12,654 bases of DNA, taken from NCBI GenBank assembly GCA_023416895.1, contig JAEZGQ010000239.1, positions 1 to 12,654 of the forward strand, read 5' to 3'. The notes beneath the pieces were generated by a model. It was given only the letters and a program-made list of their open reading frames with translations. It made no database searches and was not told where the DNA came from. Both the position numbers and the translations under genes were made by a program. The stretch is from Bacillota bacterium (GTDB taxonomy: Bacteria; Bacillota; Clostridia; Christensenellales; CAG-138). Of this stretch, positions 6,502-12,654 are shown piece after piece; the first letter of the stretch is position 1, and every line of letters begins with the position of its first letter.

Positions 6502-7653
6502 TTAGGCTTTTTCTTCTTTGCCGCAGGATAGCGCAAACCTTTTGAATTCTAAAAGCGCATCGTTGGCGTTCCCGTGATAATCAAAAATACACTGGTTCGC
6601 CCATTCGTTTCCGCCGGGCTTATGGAGTTCATCCATATAGGCGCGCGCCGCGCGCGTCGCCCATGTGGAGCCCTTTAAAGGAAGCCACGCGGGCTCCCAG
6701 TAATATACGCCCTTGCCGCGTCCGCCATGGAGGTTTTTTACGAGGTTCAAAAGCTCCCGTACAAACGCCGTTTGCCCCTCCATGCTGAGCGGATAAGGCG
6801 CATCGCTCCCGTCGAAGCACTTGAGCGAGTCGTTGATGACAAGGTTCGCGCCTTCAAGCGAAGGGTCAAAATGCTCGGAGGTGAACGCGTAGGCGGTTTC
6901 CACCACCATAACGTCCTTCTCATAGCGGCGGATCATGTCGTTGAGGTTGTTTTGAAGGTTTTCAAAATTGCCGTGCCAATACGGGTAGTACGACGCGCCG
7001 ATCACGTCAAAATCCGCACCGCGGGCAAGGATCTCATCGAACCATTCGCGCCACACGGCGTTGTCGCCGCTACGTTCAAGATGAAGCATGATTTTCGCGC
7101 CACCACTGTCGCGCACGGCCTTGCACCCGGCGTTCACAAGGCGGGAAAGCCCCAAATAGCCTTCGCGCTTTTTTCCGGGTTCGGGGTCTGTGAGCCTGCC
7201 GTAAGGCCAAAGCATGCCGTTTGTAATCTCGTTGCCGACCTGTACCATATCGGGCGCAAGCCCCGCCTCTTTCAAGCAAAGAAGCGTGGCGCGCGTATAT
7301 TCGTAAACGCGTTGGCAAAGCTCATCCAATCCAAGTTTCGCCCACGCCTTGGGAGGAAGCTGGCGGCCAGGATCGCACCAAAAATCGCTGTAATGAATGT
7401 CGAGCAAAAGCCGCATGCCTTTTGCGCGCGCACGCCGCGCAAGGCGCATGACACATGCAAGGTCGCAATTTCCCGCACCATAAGGCTCGCCCTCTTCCGA
7501 AAACGGGTTTGCCCAAAGCCTAATGCGCGCGGCGTTTATGCCGTTTTGCGAGAGGATTTCAACAAGGTCGCCCGATCTTTCGTTTTGGCGGAAGGTACCG
7601 CCCAAGGCTTCGGTTTCCTCCAATGAGGAAAAATCCATTCCGAGATCGAACAT
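6502..7653 (-). CDS. Cytosolic GH53 endo-beta-1,4-galactanase-like enzyme
   Basis: The product is 383 aa and starts directly with the barrel (MFDLGMDFSSLEE); no signal peptide or anchor is present. GH53 motifs are intact: ARIRLWANPF (42-51), YGAGNCD, LLLDIHYSDFWCDP (82-95), VQVGNE with likely acid/base Glu142, GASYYPYWHG (219-228), VVETAYAFT with likely nucleophile Glu252, and YYWEPAW (317-323). It has neither the Ig-like nor the binding domain of the operon's secreted GH53. GGGAGGA lies 5 bases before the ATG, and only one base separates this start from the stop of the zinc-ribbon gene, so the two are translationally coupled. It probably shortens imported galacto-oligosaccharides inside the cell. 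Family assignment is secure; cytosolic location is inferred from the missing signal. GH53 enzymes are usually exported, so this is an unusual variant. Confidence 0.92.
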   Translation of the reverse strand: MFDLGMDFSSLEETEALGGTFRQNERSGDLVEILSQNGINAARIRLWANPFSEEGEPYGAGNCDLACVMRLARRARAKGMRLLLDIHYSDFWCDPGRQLPPKAWAKLGLDELCQRVYEYTRATLLCLKEAGLAPDMVQVGNEITNGMLWPYGRLTDPEPGKKREGYLGLSRLVNAGCKAVRDSGGAKIMLHLERSGDNAVWREWFDEILARGADFDVIGASYYPYWHGNFENLQNNLNDMIRRYEKDVMVVETAYAFTSEHFDPSLEGANLVINDSLKCFDGSDAPYPLSMEGQTAFVRELLNLVKNLHGGRGKGVYYWEPAWLPLKGSTWATRAARAYMDELHKPGGNEWANQCIFDYHGNANDALLEFKRFALSCGKEEKA

Positions 7654-7654
7654 G

Positions 7655-7870
7655 TCAATCCTCCCATGCGGTGATACGCGTGAGCATGCTGCGGTAGCGG
7701 AAACGCGCCATTTGGTTTTTCTTTAGCACATCCTCTTCCTTGCCGCAGTAGCAGCAACGAATGCAGTAATACTCCCCCTTGTTGGGGTCATAAAACATAT
7801 CCATGTCGATGTCGCGCATAAAGCACGACGGGCAACGGTAGTTCAGTTTTCCTTTGCCAGACTGAGCCAT
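7655..7870 (-). CDS. Small zinc-ribbon protein, function unknown
   Basis: The likely product is 71 aa, beginning MAQSGKGKLNYRCPSC. The longer open frame upstream of this ATG is Arg/Gly-rich and is the shadow of the neighbouring gene. A GGAG sits 11 bases before this ATG. Cysteines are at 13, 16, 36, 39, 40 and 42: CPSC, 19 residues, then CIRCCYC. This is a zinc-ribbon pattern with a spare pair. The C-terminus (~46-71) is basic and Arg/Lys-rich, which could bind nucleic acid or a protein partner. The gene overlaps the end of the 609-aa gene by 28 bases and nearly touches the GH53 start, so it is a genuine operon member. No enzymatic function can be read from it. It may be a metal-binding accessory or regulator of its neighbours. 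I do not recognise the family. Confidence 0.75.
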   Translation of the reverse strand: MAQSGKGKLNYRCPSCFMRDIDMDMFYDPNKGEYYCIRCCYCGKEEDVLKKNQMARFRYRSMLTRITAWED

Positions 7871-9672
7871 GTGACAAGCGTCTCCTTTTCGCCTCGTTGC
7901 GCTTCCATCCCCAAGGTGAACATGGGGGAAAACGCGTAGCCCTCGCGGATGAACGCGCGGCCTTCCCCTTCCACGCTGAGCACCGTATTGATTTGGGGCA
8001 CGACCGCCCGCGCATAAGATGCTCCGTCCATCGCCGCTTCGCGGCATTTGTACGCGTATTCTATGGTTTCCTCGTTACCCTTTTTGTCGCCCACCGAAAG
8101 AACGATGCCGGTCATATCCTCGGGGTATTCGGTGGTGCCGTAGCAGGCGGTAACATATTCCCGTATCGTCAGCTTCGCGTCCGGCTTGCTCACGGAAAGC
8201 ACATTTCGTCTTACTTCTATTTTGGAGCTTCCCTCCACAAAACGGTAGACGGTTTGAATGGAAGCAGTTACGCCGCTAAGCACGACCTCCACCGGGTCGA
8301 GCGTTACGACGCGCGTATCGCCATCCTCGGAAAAGTGCGCTTTGGTGCGGCACAGGCAAAGATCCGTTTCCTCGCCGCCGTAGGCAACCTTTGCGCTTTT
8401 CACGGTGCCTTCGCCCGCGTAATGGGTGAAATACCCCGCGCGGTAGTTTGCCTGAATTAAAAATGGATAGCTTACATCTTGCACATGCTTTGTGCCGATG
8501 CCCACGGGAATTTCAAGCTTGGCAGCGTAAGGGCGCAAGTCGATGATTGCACCGCCCTGGTTCATATCGAGCGTAGCGCGCATGTACGGGTCGCAATACC
8601 AGAAATGCTGCTTCTGTGAACCGTAGAGGATGTCGCGCCAGAGCGCGCATTCGGGCTGCTCATAAGTGTGCGTTTCGCGGTAATGATCGGCAAATTCGGC
8701 CATCGTCATATCCACAAGCAGGCCGTTTTCCTTAAGCTCGGCGTAATAGGCCATACCGTCTTCGTAGCTTTTTACAAGCAGTGAATGCGGCGCTTCCCAG
8801 CGCCCAAGCTTATTGAGCCAACCCGGCCCCACGAACATCATGTTATAGCAAAAGCCGCGGTTGTAACAGGCAAGGTGGCGGTACTGGTCGATAAGGTTAT
8901 AAAGATATGGGTACTGATCGCCCTCATAAATCATGCCGCGCAGCACGTTTTGCGGATGCGTACCGAAGTTGGAACCATTGCCGTCGTAGCAGGCGATTAG
9001 GTCACGCGAAAGGTGCGGAATGGCCACGATGCCGCTGTCCTCCGCTTCGTTGGCGGCGGGCGCGTGCGTGTTTTGCTTGGATGGGATCCACGGGTTCCAC
9101 GGGCCGCCGTCCATGAGGGTGTACCAGGAATTGTTGCAGGTATGGTACGCCTTTGGGCCTTCCTCAAAGCAGGTCGCGACTGCGCACTTAACCGAAGGAT
9201 AGTTTTCCTTGATGTGGTTGATCAAAAACGCGTCAAGGTAGTAAGAGCCCGTCGATTCCGGATAAAAGCCGAAGCGCTCAAAAAACAGCTCGAACACGTC
9301 GCGTACAATGGCGATTTTATCCTCTTTTGAGAACATCCAGATGCAAAAATCCTTGGTTTTGTATTTTTCGCGGAACTGCTCGCACGGAAGCCCCAAAAGC
9401 GTAAGGGAAATTTCGTCGCCATACGCCGCGTGGTGCTCCTTGGCAAGCGCGACCGCCTCGTCGTTGAAAAGCGATGCGTAGGTCATCTGGATGGTGGTCT
9501 TGATGCCGTTTTTGTGCGCGATTTCCTGTTGGAGGCGGAAAATATCCAGCGACTCTTGGAGAAGCGCGCCGTGCCCAACCGCGCCGTTGCCGTCGTTTTT
9601 CATGGCGGTTTCGGCGTATTCGGGAACCATTTCGGGGCGGTGGATCACGTTGAGGATAAGCTTGTCGGCCAT
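7843..9672 (-). CDS. Unrecognised 609-aa protein, NodB/GH57-like barrel plus beta-sandwich; candidate carbohydrate-active enzyme
   Basis: I take the ATG at 9672 (GGGA 8 bases upstream) rather than a TTG six bases earlier. There is no signal peptide, so it is probably cytosolic. Residues ~1-340 look like an alpha/beta barrel. KLILNVIHRPE opens strand 1, followed by AVGHGALLQESLDIFRLQQEIAHKNGIKTT (helix, strand 2). Then come PESTGSYYLDAFLINHI (138-154) and a Trp-rich loop around GGPWNPWIPSKQN (189-201). The pattern of a title-page PES..SYYLD motif before a long helix recalls polysaccharide deacetylase and GH57/GH38-type barrels. Candidate catalytic residues are Glu139, Asp147, His11, His34 and His220. 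Residues ~370-609 are strand-rich and resemble the beta-sandwich of GH38/GH65/mutarotase-like enzymes. It lies 45 bases after the LacI stop in the galactan operon, where a beta-galactosidase is usually found. The enzyme assignment is inference; comparison with DUF3863-type proteins would be useful. Confidence 0.6.
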   Translation of the reverse strand: MADKLILNVIHRPEMVPEYAETAMKNDGNGAVGHGALLQESLDIFRLQQEIAHKNGIKTTIQMTYASLFNDEAVALAKEHHAAYGDEISLTLLGLPCEQFREKYKTKDFCIWMFSKEDKIAIVRDVFELFFERFGFYPESTGSYYLDAFLINHIKENYPSVKCAVATCFEEGPKAYHTCNNSWYTLMDGGPWNPWIPSKQNTHAPAANEAEDSGIVAIPHLSRDLIACYDGNGSNFGTHPQNVLRGMIYEGDQYPYLYNLIDQYRHLACYNRGFCYNMMFVGPGWLNKLGRWEAPHSLLVKSYEDGMAYYAELKENGLLVDMTMAEFADHYRETHTYEQPECALWRDILYGSQKQHFWYCDPYMRATLDMNQGGAIIDLRPYAAKLEIPVGIGTKHVQDVSYPFLIQANYRAGYFTHYAGEGTVKSAKVAYGGEETDLCLCRTKAHFSEDGDTRVVTLDPVEVVLSGVTASIQTVYRFVEGSSKIEVRRNVLSVSKPDAKLTIREYVTACYGTTEYPEDMTGIVLSVGDKKGNEETIEYAYKCREAAMDGASYARAVVPQINTVLSVEGEGRAFIREGYAFSPMFTLGMEAQRGEKETLVTWLSLAKEN

Positions 9673-9717
9673 AATCAAATTCCCAATCTTTGTTGATATG
9701 TGTGCGTTTCGCCGCCG

Positions 9718-10704
9718 CTATGGTTCGTGATAGGTTAGAATTTGGTGCGGAACGAAGGTTTTTTGTGGAACGGGCTCGCGCTCAACAAGGCTTATGAGCG
9801 TTTCACCCGCCAGTACGCCATAGCTTCGCACGTCCACATCCACCACAAAATTCACCTGCGGAAGGTTTTTTAAAGGATCGCTGTTGTAAAATGAGGAAAC
9901 GCGAACATCCTTGTTCGTGCCAAGCTGTTCCACCGCTTTTACACAAATGTAATCGTCTCCACAAAGAATATGCTCGACACCCGCTTCAACCGCACTTTGG
10001 CACGCCTCGCGCACAGCCTTGCCCCCATCCACATCCGTATACACAAGCGCTTCTTCAAGCGGCCTTTTGGCCTCGAGAAACGCTGCGGCAAACCCGTCGT
10101 ACCTATTTTTGTTGACGATGTAGCGAAGGTTCCCCACGATGAGTGCCACGCGCCCGCGCGTTTGCGATAAAACCTTTAAAGTAAGGTCGCGGCAAGCCGC
10201 AAGGGTATCGGTATCCACCTGCACAATTCTTTCGTCGCTTGAGGAACCCACGGTAACAAACGGGACATGCGCGTTTTTTAAAAAGTCGGCCGGATAATCC
10301 GTCACCAGCGAACGCGTGAGCAAAATTCCATCCGCCTTGCGGTTGGAAATGATGCGTTTGAGCGCGGAAACATCCGTTTCGCCGATGGTGGCCACCAGTA
10401 CGTCATAGCCGCGCTTTGCCGCTGCCTCGCACACGCCCATCAGGCAGCCTTGGAAAAACGGGATCTCGTTTTGAAACGCCTCGGTGGGTATGACCACAGC
10501 GATGTTGTCCGTACGCGAGCGCGCAAGGCTGCTTGCGATTCCGTTTGGCATGTAACCATGAAGCTCCGCATAGTCGAGTACGCGCTTTCGCGTTTCCTCA
10601 CTGACGCGCCCGTTGCCCGAGATTGCACGCGACACGGTGGATTTTGACAAACCAAGCTCAGCGGCAAGGTCGTCCAATACCAAATTTTTTTGTTTGAATG
10701 TCAT
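9718..10704 (-). CDS. LacI-family transcriptional repressor of the galactan operon
   Basis: The chosen ATG at 10704 gives 328 aa, with the helix-turn-helix at residues 9-28 (VLDDLAAELGLSKSTVSRAI) immediately at the N-terminus, as in the family. GAGG lies 11 bases before it. A TTG 54 bases upstream lies inside the putative operator and is unlikely. Residues ~65-328 form the periplasmic-binding-protein-like sensor domain: IAVVIPTEAFQNEIPFFQGCLMGV, then ADGILLTRS, FVTVGSS and ERIVQVDTDTLAA. Family members release DNA on binding a sugar or sugar phosphate; galactobiose or galactose is the inferred ligand. The gene heads the operon, and a 20-bp palindrome overlies its promoter, so autorepression and control of the whole operon are likely. 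The recognition-helix positions equivalent to LacI Tyr17/Gln18 are Lys21/Ser22. Family is very sure; ligand is not. Confidence 0.95.
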   Translation of the reverse strand: MTFKQKNLVLDDLAAELGLSKSTVSRAISGNGRVSEETRKRVLDYAELHGYMPNGIASSLARSRTDNIAVVIPTEAFQNEIPFFQGCLMGVCEAAAKRGYDVLVATIGETDVSALKRIISNRKADGILLTRSLVTDYPADFLKNAHVPFVTVGSSSDERIVQVDTDTLAACRDLTLKVLSQTRGRVALIVGNLRYIVNKNRYDGFAAAFLEAKRPLEEALVYTDVDGGKAVREACQSAVEAGVEHILCGDDYICVKAVEQLGTNKDVRVSSFYNSDPLKNLPQVNFVVDVDVRSYGVLAGETLISLVEREPVPQKTFVPHQILTYHEP

Positions 10705-10738
10705 ACACAAGAAAGCCTCAGATGCGGCAAGACATAGA

Positions 10739-10758
10739 TTGCGCAACCGTTTGCGCAA
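10739..10758. promoter_or_regulatory. Candidate LacI-family operator (20-bp palindrome)
   Basis: On the minus strand the site reads TTGCGCAAACGGTTGCGCAA: two 10-bp halves, palindromic except for one position in each half, around a central CG. LacI-family operators characteristically have this symmetry with a central CpG. The site begins 4 bases downstream of the -10 element and covers the expected transcription start, the ideal place for repression. It differs from the CcpA cre consensus at about two positions, so catabolite control cannot be excluded, but the symmetry favours a dedicated operator for the adjacent LacI protein. Confidence 0.72.
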
Positions 10759-10762
10759 ATAT

Positions 10763-10792
10763 AGAATAGCACATTTTTCTCGCCTGCGTCAA
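10763..10792 (-). promoter_or_regulatory. Promoter of the galactan operon
   Basis: On the minus strand a -35 TTGACG (10787-10792) is separated by 18 bases from a -10 TATTCT (10763-10768). TGC directly before the -10 gives an extended -10. This is a good sigma-A/sigma-70-type promoter. The predicted start is near 10756, about 52 bases before the regulator ATG. No comparable promoter or terminator was seen between the downstream genes, so it probably drives the whole operon. Confidence 0.7.
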
Positions 10793-10895
10793 CTGCGAAA
10801 AATAAGAACGATTCCCGAATCCTTGTCATAGCACGCGCAAAGCAAAACTGATGTCTTTCGGAACCGCGTTTCTCTGGCCATGCCGCCGTACAAAG

Positions 10896-10938
10896 AAACT
10901 TCGGGCGGGAACCGTTATGTGGTCCCCGCCCGAAGTTT
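10896..10938 (-). terminator. Terminator of the amidohydrolase transcript
   Basis: A perfect 14-bp GC-rich inverted repeat (10896-10909 with 10925-10938) extends inward by three further pairs after one A-C mismatch, leaving a 7-base loop. On the minus strand it is followed by TTTCTTTG. It lies 50 bases after the amidohydrolase stop and about 100 bases before the operon promoter, so it insulates the two units. Confidence 0.85.
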
Positions 10939-10987
10939 AAGACTCGTTCTAAAAAGACTCTTTGCTCTAGTTATTATGGCTACCGTC

Positions 10988-12343
10988 CTATGTCCGCGCC
11001 AAAAGCTCTTTCACAAGCCCATTGGCCCGTTCCGCAACACTTTCCTCATCAATGCCCAAAAGCGCCCCGTCGCGCGAAACGACGCGGCCGTTTACAACAA
11101 CGCATTTCGCGGGGCGGTAATAGCCCACGGTGCCGAGGTAGTTCTTCGGATCAAGCGTTGCGCCCGCAGAGTCCACGCCGCGCACGTAGATCATAAAAAG
11201 ATCTGCCGCCTTGCCCTTTTCAAGTGAGCCGATGTCGTTCCTCCCGAGGAGCTTCGCGCCGCCACGCGTAGATATTTTCAAAATATCGTAGCCGGTGGGC
11301 GCGTTTTCGCTGTAAGTGAGGCGGTGCAAAAGGTACGCCGCGCGGATTTCCGCGAGGAGGTTGGAGCAATCGTTGCTTGCGCTGCCATCAACCGCAAGCC
11401 CAATCGGCACGCCAAGGCGCAGCATATCCGGCACGCGGCAAACGCCTGAGGCGAGCTTCATATTGGAAACGGGGCAGTGTGCAACGCCCGTTTGCGTTAC
11501 CGCAAGCAAGGAAAGCTCCTCGTCATTGAAATGGATGCCGTGCGCGTACCACACGTCGCTCCCGAGCCACCCGCAATCCTCCATGTAGGCAAGCGGGCGC
11601 TTACCCAAGGTCTCCATGCAAAACGCCGTTTCATCCTTTGTTTCACCCAAATGGGTGTGAAGCCTTACGCCCAAAGCGCGCGCCAGCACGGCGGACTCCT
11701 TTAACAAATCCGTCGTTACGCTAAACGGCGAACAGGGAGCAAGCCCTACGTTTCTCATAGAAAACGGCGAGGGATCATGGAAGGCTTCTACAAGGCGGCT
11801 GCTTTCACGAAGGATCGTATCTACATTTTGCACAAGGTCGTCGGGCGGAAGCCCACCGTCGCTTTTGCCGCGCGACATGCTGCCGCGTGTGGAATACATA
11901 CGCATACCGAGCTTTTCCGCGGCCTCAAACTGGCGCGCAAGAAATCCCTCAGAATTTGAGGGGAACACATAGTGATGATCCATACAAGTGGTGCAGCCGT
12001 ATTTGAGAAGCTCACCCATACCTACAAGGGAACTATAATGAACGCATTCCTCGTCGATGCCGCGCCAAATTTCATACAATGCACGAAGCCAGTCAAACAG
12101 CTCGAGTTTTTGCACGGCCTCTAGGTTTCTCGTAAACGTTTGGTAAAGGTGATGGTGGGTATTAACTAGCCCCGGGTACACGAAGCAACCTTTGGCGTCG
12201 ATGGTTTCGTCGGCCTCAAATGGGCCTTCCCCGATCTCGGCGATGACGTTGTTTTCAATCAGGATGTTTGCGTTTTTCAACACGCGATCGTGCTCGTCGA
12301 CCGTAACGACGGCATCCGCGTTTTTGATGAGTAAGGTGCGCAA
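10988..12343 (-). CDS. Metal-dependent amidohydrolase, 8-oxoguanine deaminase-like
   Basis: I choose a TTG start at 12343, preceded by AAGGGAG with 7-base spacing, giving 451 aa that open with RTLLIKNADAVVTVDE, the expected beta-strand start. An ATG 54 bases further upstream would add 18 residues encoded across this ribosome binding site and is less likely. The subtype-III amidohydrolase metal site is complete: HHH at 63-65 (His63, His65), HTHLGE (His231, Glu234), AHG (His268) and VDGSASND (Asp319). The sequences GLVNTHHHLYQT, KLELFDWLRALYEIW and CTTCMDHHYVFP match what I know of 8-oxoguanine deaminases and their atrazine-hydrolase-like relatives (AtzB/TrzA), not SsnA. The predicted reaction is hydrolytic deamination of an oxidised purine, giving uric acid and ammonia; other aminated N-heterocycles are possible. 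It is cytosolic, and unrelated in function to the galactan operon. The terminator at 10896-10938 ends its transcript. Confidence 0.87.
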   Translation of the reverse strand: MRTLLIKNADAVVTVDEHDRVLKNANILIENNVIAEIGEGPFEADETIDAKGCFVYPGLVNTHHHLYQTFTRNLEAVQKLELFDWLRALYEIWRGIDEECVHYSSLVGMGELLKYGCTTCMDHHYVFPSNSEGFLARQFEAAEKLGMRMYSTRGSMSRGKSDGGLPPDDLVQNVDTILRESSRLVEAFHDPSPFSMRNVGLAPCSPFSVTTDLLKESAVLARALGVRLHTHLGETKDETAFCMETLGKRPLAYMEDCGWLGSDVWYAHGIHFNDEELSLLAVTQTGVAHCPVSNMKLASGVCRVPDMLRLGVPIGLAVDGSASNDCSNLLAEIRAAYLLHRLTYSENAPTGYDILKISTRGGAKLLGRNDIGSLEKGKAADLFMIYVRGVDSAGATLDPKNYLGTVGYYRPAKCVVVNGRVVSRDGALLGIDEESVAERANGLVKELLART

Positions 12344-12350
12344 GTTGTTT

Positions 12351-12357
12351 CTCCCTT
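12351..12357 (-). promoter_or_regulatory. Ribosome binding site deciding a TTG start
   Basis: AAGGGAG on the minus strand sits 7 bases before the TTG at 12343. The only upstream in-frame ATG (12397) has no comparable site close by, which decides the start in favour of TTG. Confidence 0.7.
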
Positions 12358-12366
12358 CGTAATGTG

Positions 12367-12555
12367 TTATTTCTCGGCAAAACGGTATTTTTCCCATTGT
12401 TCTGCCCGCATGTTTTCTCCAACCGGCAACATGCGCGCCACGGCCACGCTCGAATAATCTAAGGGCAAAAGCGCTTCCGGAAACGCCAGCTCGACATGCT
12501 TTCAGGCAGAGTTATCGCAACGCACAACAGATGCTTCCGTATTTACACGAATCAC
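12367..12555 (-). CDS. Possible small ORF with an in-frame UGA upstream of the amidohydrolase; coding status uncertain
   Basis: One reading frame runs from a GTG at 12555 to a TAA at 12367-12369, 63 codons, interrupted only by TGA at 12502-12504. The part before is MIRVNTEASVVRCDNSA and the part after begins KHVELAFPEALLPLDYSSVA and ends EQWEKYRFAEK. The downstream part has codon choice like the neighbouring genes (GC-rich third positions, one Trp, balanced charge). It stops 23 bases before the amidohydrolase start, an operon-like spacing. A 7-bp hairpin with a CCGG loop begins 14 bases after the UGA (12470-12487). The GTG has no properly spaced ribosome binding site; AAAGAGG directly abuts it. 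The choices are selenocysteine readthrough, a decayed gene or sequencing error, or non-coding leader without stops by chance. I do not recognise the protein. Confidence 0.25.
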
Positions 12556-12654
12556 CCTCTTTATGCCTTCGCGGTATTTTTATACTATCAAAAATATCAT
12601 AGCCGCCTTCAAAACGCAAATGCGTACGTTTTTACACCACGTTGCGCTTTCGTT

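Larger units (their letters stand above)
12344..12654 (-). other. Upstream region of the amidohydrolase gene
   Basis: About 310 bases without a secure gene. The 12575-12620 stretch is AT-rich and promoter-like on the minus strand, with weak candidate hexamers (TTGCGT at 12614-12619 with TATTTT at 12591-12596, 17-base spacer). A small palindrome ACGCAAATGCGT (12615-12626) overlaps that -35. If the start is there, the leader is about 240 bases long. Inside it TCTGCC...CATG (12494-12509 region) can pair with CATG..GGCAGA near 12400, closing a domain of roughly 100 bases. I could not match it to a purine, guanidine, ZTP or tetrahydrofolate riboswitch. The possible small ORF lies in the same stretch. 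The window ends before any upstream neighbour. Confidence 0.35.

Noticed and set aside
5007..6545. Long plus-strand open frame of 512 codons opposite the binding-protein gene
   Set aside because: Its translation is Gly/Ala/Arg/His-rich without domain motifs and lies antisense to a gene with signal peptide, lipobox and family motifs; it is a GC-rich shadow.
6727..7626. Plus-strand 299-codon open frame opposite the cytosolic GH53
   Set aside because: It is antisense to the intact GH53 catalytic motifs and shows no recognisable domain.
7871..8047. N-terminal extension of the zinc-ribbon gene to a 130-aa protein
   Set aside because: The added 59 residues are Arg/Gly/Pro-rich frame shadow of the 609-aa gene; GGAG precedes the internal ATG at 7870.
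10705..10758. Longer LacI start at a TTG (10758)
   Set aside because: It lies inside the operator and at the predicted transcription start; the helix-turn-helix normally begins within a few residues of the N-terminus, as it does from the ATG at 10704.
10988..12343. SsnA or guanine deaminase identity for the amidohydrolase
   Set aside because: The GLVNTHHHLYQT and LFDWLRALYEIW regions resemble 8-oxoguanine deaminases more than what I recall of SsnA; a plain guanine deaminase remains possible but less likely.
1..12654. CRISPR array, tRNA, insertion sequence or phage genes
   Set aside because: Looked for but no regularly spaced repeats, cloverleaf-like segments, transposase motifs or terminal inverted repeats with target duplications were seen.

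Overview
The window reads as chromosomal DNA of a fairly GC-rich Gram-positive-type bacterium, most likely a gut or rumen Clostridia-class Bacillota. The basis is lipoprotein-type solute capture, MalEFG-style ABC import without SusCD/TonB partners, a LacI-family regulator, strong GGAGG-type ribosome binding sites, and mixed ATG/TTG starts. No tRNA, rRNA, CRISPR array, transposase or phage gene was seen.

Layout. (1) Positions 1-677, plus strand: the C-terminal part of a GH2 beta-mannosidase-type enzyme, ending at a strong hairpin terminator (697-759) shared with the convergent operon. (2) Positions 784-10704, all minus strand: one apparent operon, read from high to low coordinate. It runs LacI regulator, an unrecognised 609-aa NodB/GH57-barrel-like protein, a 71-aa zinc-ribbon protein, a cytosolic GH53 endo-galactanase, a sugar-binding lipoprotein (MalE type), two permeases (MalF and MalG types) and a secreted lipoprotein GH53 galactanase with Ig-like and carbohydrate-binding C-terminal domains. 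Its promoter is a TTGACG / extended -10 pair directly followed by a 20-bp near-perfect palindrome with a central CG, a good candidate operator for its own LacI repressor. (3) Positions 10988-12343, minus strand: an unrelated metal-dependent amidohydrolase resembling 8-oxoguanine deaminase, probably TTG-initiated, with its own terminator. (4) Positions 12344-12654: its upstream region, containing a possible small ORF interrupted by an in-frame UGA.

How the genes work together (inference). The cell-surface GH53 would bind and cut beta-1,4-galactan (pectin side chain / type I arabinogalactan). The MalE-type lipoprotein and the two permeases would import the galacto-oligosaccharides, using an ATPase encoded elsewhere. 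The cytosolic GH53 would shorten imported oligomers. The galactose-releasing beta-galactosidase (GH42 or GH2) usual in such operons is absent here. The 609-aa protein and the zinc-ribbon protein occupy the equivalent position between regulator and transporter and are the most interesting unknowns. The layout resembles the Bacillus subtilis ganSPQAB system but has a second, cytosolic GH53 and these two extra genes.
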